A DNA stretch of 34,505 nt. Source: a virus. Positions 23,918 to 30,503 of this stretch are shown in pieces (the stretch's first letter is position 1; every line of letters begins with the position of its first letter). The notes under the pieces were generated by a model, which searched no databases, was not told where the DNA came from, and saw only the letters and a program-made list of their open reading frames with translations. The stretch lies in IMG/VR virus record IMGVR_UViG_3300047362_001095, positions 1 to 34,505 of that record. One strand, written 5' to 3'. A program made the translations under genes and the position numbers.

Positions 23918-23946
23918 TTGACAGTTATTTGATTATGTGCTACTCT
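23918..23946 (+). promoter_or_regulatory. Host-type promoter with extended -10
   Basis: TTGACA (23918-23923), 17-base spacer ending TGC, TACTCT (23941-23946). Precedes the gene at 23980. Confidence 0.6.
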
Positions 23947-23979
23947 ATATTATAACAACTTACTACGGAGCGTAAATTT

Positions 23980-24366
23980 ATGACTATGCACTTGGTTGGC
24001 CCTTACATGACCACAACTAAATATAATAATAAGAAGTCCAAACGCAAGAAGACTGCAAAGCAATTAAAAGCAGAAGCAGAACATGAAAAATTTATGCGTA
24101 AAATGGGTGTGAGTCAAGAGCAACTTGAAGGTAAATTGTATGATAAGTACGGTAAACGCAAAAGTGTCAATGAACGCCCTGATTATAATACTGGTCCACG
24201 TATGACAAGCGATACAATTGCAGGACACGGTGCAGCAAAAGAGTCAATGGTTTATAGCGGCGAACGTAAACTTCTTGGAATTGCCACAATGCACAAATCA
24301 AATATGGTTCCTGTTTTTGCCGACAAGAAAGAAGATGCCAAAGATATTGCTGCAATGCGCAGATAA
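23980..24366 (+). CDS. Basic conserved-looking phage protein (128 residues)
   Basis: Begins MTMHLVGPYMTTTKYNNKKSKRKKTAK, followed by a Lys-rich helix, then a Gly/Ser middle and a C-terminal segment ERKLLGIATMHKSNMVPVFADKKEDAKDIA. The same overall plan occurs in many marine phages without known function. The basic N-terminal half suggests DNA or RNA contact. GGAG site upstream. A second in-frame ATG lies six bases inside. Confidence 0.8.
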   Translation: MTMHLVGPYMTTTKYNNKKSKRKKTAKQLKAEAEHEKFMRKMGVSQEQLEGKLYDKYGKRKSVNERPDYNTGPRMTSDTIAGHGAAKESMVYSGERKLLGIATMHKSNMVPVFADKKEDAKDIAAMRR

Positions 24367-24369
24367 TAG

Positions 24370-24397
24370 TTGACACTGTTACAGAGTATGTTACTTT
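24370..24397 (+). promoter_or_regulatory. Host-type promoter
   Basis: TTGACA (24370-24375), 16-base spacer ending TGT, TACTTT (24392-24397). An alternative is TTACAG with TATAGT at 24403-24408. Precedes the gene at 24429. Confidence 0.55.
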
Positions 24398-24428
24398 AAT
24401 AGTATAGTAAGAAAAAAGGATATGTATT

Positions 24429-24623
24429 ATGAGTTCTCGTATACAAGATGATAAAGACGCAGAAGCACAAGCCGAACAACAAAAAATTGACAACATGATT
24501 AAAGAATACTTCGACACCGGCGGCAAAGTTACAGTATTTGAAAAATATGCCCGCAGTGAAGACATTGAATACACAACCGGTTGGGGCAAAAAACGAAAGA
24601 AAACACCAAATTCGGACAAATAG
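24429..24623 (+). CDS. Small protein with GGKVT motif (64 residues)
   Basis: Acidic helical start (QDDKDAEAQAEQQKIDNMI), then EYFDTGGKVTVFEKYARSED and a basic end with WGKKRKKTP. Shares the GG-x-V/I-T element with the gene at 23561. AAAAAAGGAT upstream. Probably early, given its promoter; role unknown. Confidence 0.75.
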   Translation: MSSRIQDDKDAEAQAEQQKIDNMIKEYFDTGGKVTVFEKYARSEDIEYTTGWGKKRKKTPNSDK

Positions 24624-24627
24624 TTGG

Positions 24628-24656
24628 TTGACACCCGGCACTTCACGTGCTACAGT
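24628..24656 (+). promoter_or_regulatory. Host-type promoter with extended -10
   Basis: GGTTGACA ending at 24633, 17-base spacer ending TGC, TACAGT (24651-24656). Precedes the gene at 24696, which has AAGGAG. Confidence 0.65.
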
Positions 24657-24695
24657 GTAAGCATAAGTTAGACAAACGCATAAGGAGCATATGCA

Positions 24696-25133
24696 ATGGG
24701 AACTCGTTCGGCAATTGGTTACAAAACACCAGAAGGCAAAATCCGTGCAAAGTATTCACACTATGACGGATATCCTTTGTATACAGGTGCAATGTTGCAA
24801 CAATACTACCAAAATAATGATAAAATTGTACAGATGGTAGAGCTAGGCGACCAGTCGTGTATTGCTCCTAGCGTATGTCCAACAGACGAGTCGCACTCGT
24901 TTAGCACTCCGCAAGAAGGCGTTATTGTATTCTACGGACGTGACAGAGGAGAAAGCAATACAGACGCAGTCGAGTTTGAAACTGTGCAGGAGTTTGTTGA
25001 ATACTACACAGACTCAGGTTGCGAATACTTTTACCTGCACACCGCCGGCGGTTGGATTGTGCACAATTGTTCCAACGCAGATGCAAACGGCTATCCTGTG
25101 TTTGATTTTGTCCAAACAGTGATGTCAACTTGA
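24696..25133 (+). CDS. Conserved-looking phage protein (MGTRSAIG family), 145 residues
   Basis: Begins MGTRSAIGYKTPEGKIRAKY, then HYDGYP and VIVFYGRDRGE, segments that recur in a widespread but uncharacterised family of phage proteins. Soluble, with aromatic and acidic patches and a Cys-containing C-terminal half. Own promoter and strong AAGGAG site suggest high early expression. Function unknown. Confidence 0.8.
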   Translation: MGTRSAIGYKTPEGKIRAKYSHYDGYPLYTGAMLQQYYQNNDKIVQMVELGDQSCIAPSVCPTDESHSFSTPQEGVIVFYGRDRGESNTDAVEFETVQEFVEYYTDSGCEYFYLHTAGGWIVHNCSNADANGYPVFDFVQTVMST

Positions 25134-25156
25134 CTTTAATTAATTAAAATCAAGTT
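25127..25156. repeat. Inverted repeat after the MGTRSAIG gene
   Basis: AACTTGA/TCAAGTT and TTTAATT/AATTAAA arms form one long hairpin with a single C/A mismatch. There is no downstream T tract, so it may be an inefficient or bidirectional terminator, an RNA-stability hairpin or an operator. Confidence 0.7.
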
Positions 25157-25165
25157 ATTGACTTT

Positions 25166-25173
25166 GATAAATA
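25166..25173 (+). promoter_or_regulatory. Late promoter motif GATAAATA
   Basis: Ends seven bases before the ATG at 25181, so the predicted transcript has about a 2-base leader and no Shine-Dalgarno. Confidence 0.6.
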
Positions 25174-25180
25174 CAGTACT

Positions 25181-27520
25181 ATGAAACTGTATCATTATTT
25201 TACATTGTTTGTAGCATTAACTATTTCTGTATGTGCTGCATATTACAGTATTGTTGGTCTTACTGCTATCTTTGCTGCCAGTGTACTTCCGATTATTATT
25301 ATGGGAAGTGTATTAGAGCTGGCAAAGATAACAGGTGCTGTTTGGCTAAAGATATATTGGAAGTCAGCTACGTTTTGGCTTAAATTGTACCTAGTGCCAG
25401 CTATTGCTATCCTGATGATTATTACCAGTATTGGTATATTTGGATTCTTGAGCAAAGCTCATATTGAACAGACTGCTGCTGCAGAAGAAGGCGTAGCACA
25501 AATAGATCGTATTGCTGAGGATATTGTCCGCCAACAGCAGATTATCAATACAGCAAGCAAAAGAATTAAAGAAGCTGAAGCCAGTGTAGGCAAACGAAAC
25601 AGCGAAGTACAAAGTCAAATTGACAAAGAGCAAGAACGCATCGACACAGCGTACGATAGAATACAGCCAGCGATCGACGAGCAAAATACTATTATTCAAA
25701 CACAACTAAATGCATTAGATGAACAAATTTCAGTGTTTGAAAGGGAAATAGAAAGCTTAGACAAAGAAAATATACGTCTACAACAGCTGGTCACGGGGTA
25801 TAGAGACGACTTAAAAAACATCAGTGTCTTGAGCATAGAAGAACAAGTACAACCTTATAAAGATCAAATTGTTCAATTAGATGCCGACTTAGTGCGCATC
25901 AATACACAAGCAAATGAATACGAGCAACGTATTAGCGATCTACAACTCGACAACAGTACTGTAGAATCAATTGACGCACAAATTGTTGCGCTCGAGGATA
26001 ACATTGTGGTTACTACAAACAAGCTACAAAGCAGAGAGCGCATCAAGATCAAAGAAGGACAGGCTGTTATTGGTGTAACAGACGATGGGGTATTTGGCGG
26101 AAATACCAGACGAGCATTAGCAGCTTGGGTAGAAGCACAACAAACTCGTATTGCGCAGCTACAAGAGCAAACAAATGGTGTAAGAACTGGAGCACAAACT
26201 GCACTAGAAAACGAAAGATCACGACTAACAGAACTTGTTGTTGACTTACGTGGACCACAAACAGAAAACATCAACAATCGTAAACAAGCACTACTAAACA
26301 GCATTGATTCAGTGCGTAGTCAAGGTATAGCAGACGCACAAGTTGCTAAAAACGAACTACAACAAAAAATAAACACTGTGCTCAATGATAACATTCCGCA
26401 AAATCGCAAGGCTAGGCAGCAAGCACAAGATTCTATCACTGCTCTACAAACACAGGATAGTCCAGTTATTAGAAGAGCAAGAGATGCTATTAAGGATCTT
26501 AGAACAGGTGCCGACGCACAAATCTCTGCTAGTAACAATTTGATACAGCGACTACGTGATAGTTTAATTGTTGGCAACAGTGCTGAAGTAGATACTATAG
26601 TACGTTCTCAGCAACAAAAGATAACTATAGCAAACACACAAATAGATCAACTAAACGAGCAAAAGTACGAACTTGAACGAAAAGCACGTGAACTAGAAGC
26701 AGAAGTAGGACCAATTAAGTATGTAGCTGAAGTATTTTATGGCAATAGTACAAATGAAAACATATTAGAAGACAGTGTACGCTGGATGATATTGCTACTG
26801 GTTATTGTTTTTGATCCACTGGCAGTTATTCTAACACTAGCAGCCGTAGGTGGTATTACAAACTTTGGCATTCAAAAAAAAAGTTCAGCGAGTAGTACTA
26901 TAGTTGAAACTGTAGAAGTTGAAAAGATTGTTGAAGTAGAAGTTCCTGTAGAAACTGTTAAAGAAGTAGAAGTAATAAAAGAAGTTGAAAAGATTGTTGA
27001 AGTAGAAGTTCCTGTAGAAACTGTTAAAGAAGTAGAAGTAATAAAAGAAGTTGAAAAGGTAGTCGAAGTTCCGTTTGAAGATACCGAAAAAGTAAACGAG
27101 TTAGCAACTGAAGTAGAAGAGCTATTAGACACTATTAGTATTCAACAAAAAAAGATTATTAGATTAGAAAAACAATACAACAGAGTACGTAATCAACCAG
27201 CTGCTAAACCAGACTTTGATCTCGGAGACGTAAGCGGAGCTAGCTTCGGTGCTACTTGGCCAGCGCAACCAAGTAAAGGTCAGCTATTTTTAAAAAATGA
27301 CACCATACCAAACAAGTTATACAAATGGAATGGAAGAAAATGGATTGAAGTTGATATTGCCAGAGTTGATGATACTCTAGCATATGATCTAGAATACATT
27401 AAATGGCTGATTGCTGAAGTTAAACACGGTCGTAAAGAGTACGAAGAATTAACCGATATCGAACAGAGCCAAATTAAGAGTTATATTAGAGAACAAGGTA
27501 GCAATGAAGACATTAAATGA
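25181..27520 (+). CDS. Giant membrane-anchored coiled-coil protein (779 residues)
   Basis: N-terminal membrane helices (about 5-50 and 65-90), then about 430 residues of coiled coil rich in Gln, Glu and Arg, another membrane helix near 530-555, and a C-terminal cytoplasmic or virion-interior region. Near residues 290-315 a segment (GVTDDGVFGGNTRRALAAW) resembles a peptidoglycan-binding repeat. After the last membrane helix come two identical 22-residue VE-rich repeats and a small folded end (WNGRKWIEVD). It could be a virion or envelope-spanning scaffold. It starts from a late promoter without Shine-Dalgarno. The ORF is certain, the role unknown. Confidence 0.85.
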   Translation: MKLYHYFTLFVALTISVCAAYYSIVGLTAIFAASVLPIIIMGSVLELAKITGAVWLKIYWKSATFWLKLYLVPAIAILMIITSIGIFGFLSKAHIEQTAAAEEGVAQIDRIAEDIVRQQQIINTASKRIKEAEASVGKRNSEVQSQIDKEQERIDTAYDRIQPAIDEQNTIIQTQLNALDEQISVFEREIESLDKENIRLQQLVTGYRDDLKNISVLSIEEQVQPYKDQIVQLDADLVRINTQANEYEQRISDLQLDNSTVESIDAQIVALEDNIVVTTNKLQSRERIKIKEGQAVIGVTDDGVFGGNTRRALAAWVEAQQTRIAQLQEQTNGVRTGAQTALENERSRLTELVVDLRGPQTENINNRKQALLNSIDSVRSQGIADAQVAKNELQQKINTVLNDNIPQNRKARQQAQDSITALQTQDSPVIRRARDAIKDLRTGADAQISASNNLIQRLRDSLIVGNSAEVDTIVRSQQQKITIANTQIDQLNEQKYELERKARELEAEVGPIKYVAEVFYGNSTNENILEDSVRWMILLLVIVFDPLAVILTLAAVGGITNFGIQKKSSASSTIVETVEVEKIVEVEVPVETVKEVEVIKEVEKIVEVEVPVETVKEVEVIKEVEKVVEVPFEDTEKVNELATEVEELLDTISIQQKKIIRLEKQYNRVRNQPAAKPDFDLGDVSGASFGATWPAQPSKGQLFLKNDTIPNKLYKWNGRKWIEVDIARVDDTLAYDLEYIKWLIAEVKHGRKEYEELTDIEQSQIKSYIREQGSNEDIK
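26918..27049 (+). repeat. Two perfect 66-bp tandem repeats within the coiled-coil gene
   Basis: Copies at 26918-26983 and 26984-27049 are identical, with a partial third from 27050. They encode VEKIVEVEVPVETVKEVEVI-type 22-residue units. Perfect identity points to recent duplication by slippage. Confidence 0.95.
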
Positions 27521-27923
27521 TCCCGAGCACATATTGGTCACTCCTCCGGACCGATACTGGAGTGATGCATTTAACATACTTCTAGTTGATTTTGATCTAC
27601 TTTTGGTCGAAAACATAATCAATCCGTTGCGCAGTAGTCCTGTCAATCTAGCTATACATCTGTACACTTCTACCGACAATGACAATGAATGGCTACTAAA
27701 TGTAGCAAATGCTTGTGATATAGTTGTTCTAAACCTAACTCAGATCACAAATAATGATATATTTAAAGGTCAACTCATAAGTAAACACAATGTTTGGTAT
27801 ACCGGAAGACGGTACCTCGATGGCATTTGGCAGGGACATACAGATGATGTATTAACCACATTGTTACTCGAGATTGATAAAAAAATATACAAGGAAACCA
27901 ATGAACAACAGTTACAACAATGA
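27504..27923 (+). CDS. Unknown phage protein (139 residues)
   Basis: Alternating hydrophobic strands and helices (FNILLVDFDLLLVE, CDIVVLNLTQI) suggest a Rossmann-like or flavodoxin-like alpha/beta fold. The first residues overlap the upstream coding end by 17 bases and the end overlaps bS21 by 23 bases, so all three are co-translated. No catalytic motif is recognised. Confidence 0.7.
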   Translation: MKTLNDPEHILVTPPDRYWSDAFNILLVDFDLLLVENIINPLRSSPVNLAIHLYTSTDNDNEWLLNVANACDIVVLNLTQITNNDIFKGQLISKHNVWYTGRRYLDGIWQGHTDDVLTTLLLEIDKKIYKETNEQQLQQ

Positions 27924-28128
27924 CACAAAAAATGGCACTACGGTGTATGTAAAGAACAACGACATAACCCGTGCATTGCGTAAATTGAAAAAAAAGCTAC
28001 AAACAGAAAAAGTTTTTCAAACAATTAAAGAAAAAGAATACTTTGAAAAGCCCAGCCTCAAGCGAAAAAAAGCTAAGGCTAGTGCTGCAAAACGTTGGAA
28101 AAAATATCTAGCTCAACGTGATGACTAA
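27901..28128 (+). CDS. rpsU: Ribosomal protein bS21 (phage-encoded)
   Basis: A 75-residue bS21 homologue. The diagnostic parts are VYVKNNDITRALRKLKKKL (15-33) and EYFEKPSLKRKKAKASAAKR (46-65), matching bacterial S21 (RRxEFYEKPxxxRKRAKAxAxKR). bS21 sits at the small-subunit platform near the anti-Shine-Dalgarno and helps initiation; phage copies are known from several marine phages and may replace the host protein. The ATG at 27901 fits the family length, and the overlap with the previous gene provides coupling. Confidence 0.92.
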   Translation: MNNSYNNDTKNGTTVYVKNNDITRALRKLKKKLQTEKVFQTIKEKEYFEKPSLKRKKAKASAAKRWKKYLAQRDD

Positions 28129-28200
28129 AGTGTTGCTGTAATACTACACCTTGCATTTTTATAAAGCAATAAATTGTATTATTACTGATTTTCCTTTAGT

Positions 28201-28236
28201 GTAGTAATAACTAAACAAGTAGTAATACATAAACAA
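28201..28236 (+). repeat. Two adjacent 18-bp direct repeats in an outer-membrane gene leader
   Basis: GTAGTAATAACTAAACAA and GTAGTAATACATAAACAA (16 of 18 identical) abut each other, 13 bases before the ATG at 28249. They could be binding sites for a regulator or an RNA element. Confidence 0.8.
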
Positions 28237-28248
28237 GGAAATATCAAA

Positions 28249-29025
28249 ATGAAAAATACTTTTATTGCAACTATTGCATTAACTTTAATTGCAGGTGCAG
28301 CATTTGCCGAATCACCACTTAGTGGTGAAATTGAACTAGAATTCAAAGAAAACTCAATTTCAGAAAAAATTGCCGGAACAATGGGTCTTGACCTAGGTGT
28401 TGATATGCAAGGACTAGCAGCAGTTGATCTAGACTTTGAAGTTGACGAAGATGGCAACGGATCACTAGCAGACTGGACAGTTGGTAAAACTGTAGCAGGC
28501 GTAGGCGTAGCGTTTGGCACAGACAATGGCGTAATGCCAGGTGCAGAAGGTGAGCAAACACTAGCAGCACCAGCAATGACAGAGTCACTAGCATTGTCAA
28601 TGGGCACAGCAGCAGTAGCAGTAGGCTTCACAGACTGGAACACAGACATCACAGACATTAGTAATGTACAAGGTGCATACACAATGGGTGTAGCAGGACT
28701 TGATGTAACAGCAGCAGCAGACTACAACTTGGACAGTGAAAACACTGTACTTGGCGCAGGTGTTGCAGGTGTTGAAGTAGTCGGCGTAGACCTCGGCGGC
28801 ACAATGACATACGATGTAGACGCAGAAGTATTTGGCTTCGAAGGTGTAGCAACAGCATATGGTATTACAGCATACCTAAACGGTGATGACACAGATGCAC
28901 TACAAAACGTAGGTGGTGAGTATGTGCATGGTCTAGGTGAAGGTATTGACTTGTCAGCAGGTGCTAACTATAATCTAGACACAGAAGATTTTGCTCCAAC
29001 AGCAGCCCTCAGCTTCTCATTCTAA
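28249..29025 (+). CDS. Outer-membrane beta-barrel (porin-like) protein
   Basis: A 258-residue exported protein. Signal peptide ends AFA after residue 20. The mature chain has alternating hydrophobic/polar strands with Gly-rich turns (VAGVGVAFG, AVAVGFTDWN, GVAGLDVTAAADYNLD), a second copy of the YNLD motif near the end, and terminates SFSF, the C-terminal aromatic signal used by barrel-assembly machinery. It is acidic. Its own terminator follows. Phage barrels can change the surface of an infected cell, for example to block phage adsorption or permit uptake. Function is inferred. Confidence 0.8.
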   Translation: MKNTFIATIALTLIAGAAFAESPLSGEIELEFKENSISEKIAGTMGLDLGVDMQGLAAVDLDFEVDEDGNGSLADWTVGKTVAGVGVAFGTDNGVMPGAEGEQTLAAPAMTESLALSMGTAAVAVGFTDWNTDITDISNVQGAYTMGVAGLDVTAAADYNLDSENTVLGAGVAGVEVVGVDLGGTMTYDVDAEVFGFEGVATAYGITAYLNGDDTDALQNVGGEYVHGLGEGIDLSAGANYNLDTEDFAPTAALSFSF

Positions 29026-29055
29026 GTTAAAATTAGCAGAAGATACTTTGGCATC

Positions 29056-29080
29056 AAGGGGCGTTTCGGCGCCCCTTTAT
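29056..29080 (+). terminator. Rho-independent terminator
   Basis: AAGGGGCG/CGCCCCTT stem with a 6-base TTTCGG loop, then TTATTT. Closes the outer-membrane gene. Confidence 0.9.
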
Positions 29081-29116
29081 TTGTGACTAAATAACAGCAT
29101 ATAATGAGGGCTAACT

Positions 29117-29434
29117 ATGTGGGCAAGATTCAAAAAATGGTGGAGCGTTGATCATGTAGTTGATTTAGCAGTTGATATGTTTTTATTATTATTTGAAGTA
29201 ATAACTTCACCGATATTAATAGTAATGCGGCTTGCAAGATATCTTATAGGAGAATATGTCCTTGATAAAATTAAAAGCGGCATTAAACGTATTATCAACT
29301 GGTTAAAGAAAAAACCTCGTTGGGTAAGTATTGTTGTGATACCTGTGTTATTATTCACATCATTGATCATTCTAATCTTTGTGTGGATCTTTGGTGAAGC
29401 ATGGGGCGAGTTTATAATAGAAGAATTTGGTTGA
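29117..29434 (+). CDS. Membrane protein (105 residues), unknown
   Basis: Two hydrophobic segments (about 13-34 and 72-93) separated by a basic region (LDKIKSGIKRIINWLKKKPRW). The basic loop implies cytoplasmic placement. GAGGG upstream. A weak late-type element CTAAATAA lies at 29087-29094. Role unknown; a small-holin or envelope function is possible. Confidence 0.7.
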   Translation: MWARFKKWWSVDHVVDLAVDMFLLLFEVITSPILIVMRLARYLIGEYVLDKIKSGIKRIINWLKKKPRWVSIVVIPVLLFTSLIILIFVWIFGEAWGEFIIEEFG

Positions 29435-29458
29435 CAATAGAACATAATATGTTAATAT
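29431..29458 (+). promoter_or_regulatory. Host-type promoter upstream of candidate small RNA
   Basis: GGTTGACA (29429-29436), 16-base spacer, TAATAT (29453-29458). Starts inside the stop of the preceding gene. No ORF follows before 29701, so it may drive an RNA. Confidence 0.6.
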
Positions 29459-29464
29459 AAATTA

Positions 29465-29608
29465 CGAAGATAGATTGTTCAAATAACAAATACTCGGTCA
29501 TCGGCGAAAACAAATAAATTCTTGATTATCGCTGCTAACAGGCATATAATCAAGTAGGGTGGTTACTGAATAAACCCGCGACACACCACGGTTAGTGTGT
29601 CATTTTAA
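29465..29608 (+). ncRNA. Candidate small RNA with two hairpins
   Basis: Non-coding, from the promoter above. A perfect 9-pair stem CTTGATTAT/ATAATCAAG (29521-29529/29546-29554) has a 16-base loop. A second stem GACACAC/GTGTGTC (29580-29586/29595-29601) runs into ATTTT and looks like a terminator. Between lies GGGT...ACCC. No ORF of note. It does not match tRNA, 6S or other families I know. This is a hypothesis from promoter, structure and terminator in order. Confidence 0.5.
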
Positions 29609-29615
29609 AAATATG

Positions 29616-29647
29616 TTGACAAAGCATAAAAAAATATTGTATAAATA
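29616..29647 (+). promoter_or_regulatory. hsp20 promoter: TTGACA and TATAAATA combined
   Basis: TTGACA (29616-29621), 18-base spacer, TATAAATA (29640-29647); same arrangement as the tmRNA promoter. Start near 29653. Confidence 0.7.
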
Positions 29648-29653
29648 AAACAT

Positions 29654-29694
29654 GGGCGCCGAAAGGGCTCTACGTATCTTGCTTATAAAGGAGA
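29654..29694 (+). promoter_or_regulatory. Possible ROSE-like RNA thermometer in the hsp20 leader
   Basis: First hairpin: GGGC-G-CC/GG-GCTC around a GAAA tetraloop (29654-29670). Second: TCTTGCTT (29677-29684) pairs with AAGGAGA (29888-equivalent region 29688-29694), leaving one bulged G and a 3-base loop. It sequesters the Shine-Dalgarno with a TTGCT element, the hallmark of ROSE thermometers of alphaproteobacterial small heat-shock genes. Confidence 0.5.
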
Positions 29695-29700
29695 AATGAA

Positions 29701-30150
29701 ATGACAAGATTAACAACTCTAGACTTACCTACATTCGCTCGTGCCACTGTTGGCTTTGATAGAATGTTTGACGAAATGACACGTTCATTTGAAAACACAA
29801 AATCAAATGGTTATCCTCCATACAACATTGAACAAATCGACGAAAATGAATATATGATTTCACTTGCAGTTGCAGGCTTTGGTATGGATGACTTAGACAT
29901 TACACTGGAAAAAAATGTTTTGACAGTTGAAGGTAATGTACAAAAGACCAACGAGGGAAAAAATTATCTACACAAAGGAATTGGCGGTCGCAATTTCCGT
30001 AGACAATTTACACTAGCTGAACATATTGAAGTTGAAAGTGCAGGACTAGATTTAGGTATGCTTAATATTCACTTGGTGCGCAACGTACCTGAAGCAGAGC
30101 AACCTAAAAAAATTGCTATTTGCACACCACTAAACACAATTGAAGGCTAA
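29701..30150 (+). CDS. hsp20: Small heat-shock protein (Hsp20/IbpA-type)
   Basis: ATP-independent chaperone holding unfolded proteins. The 149 residues hold an N-terminal segment (RATVGFDRMFDEM), an alpha-crystallin domain from about 38 to 138 (PPYNIEQIDENEYMISLAVAG, LEKNVLTVEGN, IGGRNFRRQFTLAEHIEV) and a short C-terminal tail. Many T4-like marine phages carry such a gene. AAGGAG is partly paired in the leader hairpin described above. A terminator follows, so it is a single-gene unit. Confidence 0.95.
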   Translation: MTRLTTLDLPTFARATVGFDRMFDEMTRSFENTKSNGYPPYNIEQIDENEYMISLAVAGFGMDDLDITLEKNVLTVEGNVQKTNEGKNYLHKGIGGRNFRRQFTLAEHIEVESAGLDLGMLNIHLVRNVPEAEQPKKIAICTPLNTIEG

Positions 30151-30157
30151 CAGTCTA

Positions 30158-30182
30158 GGGGGGAGTAATATCCCCCCATTTT
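30158..30182 (+). terminator. Rho-independent terminator
   Basis: GGGGGGA/TCCCCCC stem with GTAATA loop, then ATTTT. Closes hsp20. Confidence 0.85.
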
Positions 30183-30195
30183 AAAAGGATAAAAA

Positions 30196-30501
30196 ATGAG
30201 CAGCAAGACTGAAACAAACGTGGCAGAAAAGACACTGATAAAGTTTTCTCCGCCCGGTGACCATAAAGTAATTTATTTAAATGATGATATAACTCCTATG
30301 GAGTTTGTTATTGAGAGCTTAGTTGATATATTTAAGCATGACTTTTCGTCTGCAGAATTGCTAACCATGAGAGTTCACGAACAAGGTAGTGCTGTTGTGG
30401 CTGTACTTCCTTTTGAAATTGCCGAACACAAGGGAATTGAAGTTACCTTATCTGCACGTAAACAAGGATATCCTTTTCAGCTAAAGATTGAACCAGAATA
30501 A
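30196..30501 (+). CDS. clpS: ClpS-like adaptor protein
   Basis: Adaptor that delivers N-degron proteins to ClpAP and shifts Clp substrate choice. The 101 residues include the conserved pocket segment YLNDDITPMEFVIESL (27-42; N29, D30, D31, T33, M35) and VHEQG with H61, followed by FEIAEHKGIEV and SARKQGYPF. All main substrate-pocket residues of the family are present, so it should bind N-degrons. AAAAGGAT precedes the ATG. It begins just after the hsp20 terminator, and the SGNH-like gene starts two bases after its stop. Confidence 0.9.
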   Translation: MSSKTETNVAEKTLIKFSPPGDHKVIYLNDDITPMEFVIESLVDIFKHDFSSAELLTMRVHEQGSAVVAVLPFEIAEHKGIEVTLSARKQGYPFQLKIEPE

Positions 30502-30503
30502 AA

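Noticed and set aside
26872-27132. Minus-strand ORF of 86 codons rich in Ser/Thr
   Set aside because: It is the antisense image of the 66-bp VE-rich repeats in the coiled-coil gene; no ribosome binding site and low-complexity content.
28343-28858. Leu-rich minus-strand ORFs opposite the outer-membrane gene
   Set aside because: Leu runs arise from the complement of GCA/GTA-rich codons on the plus strand; the plus frame has a signal peptide and C-terminal barrel signal.
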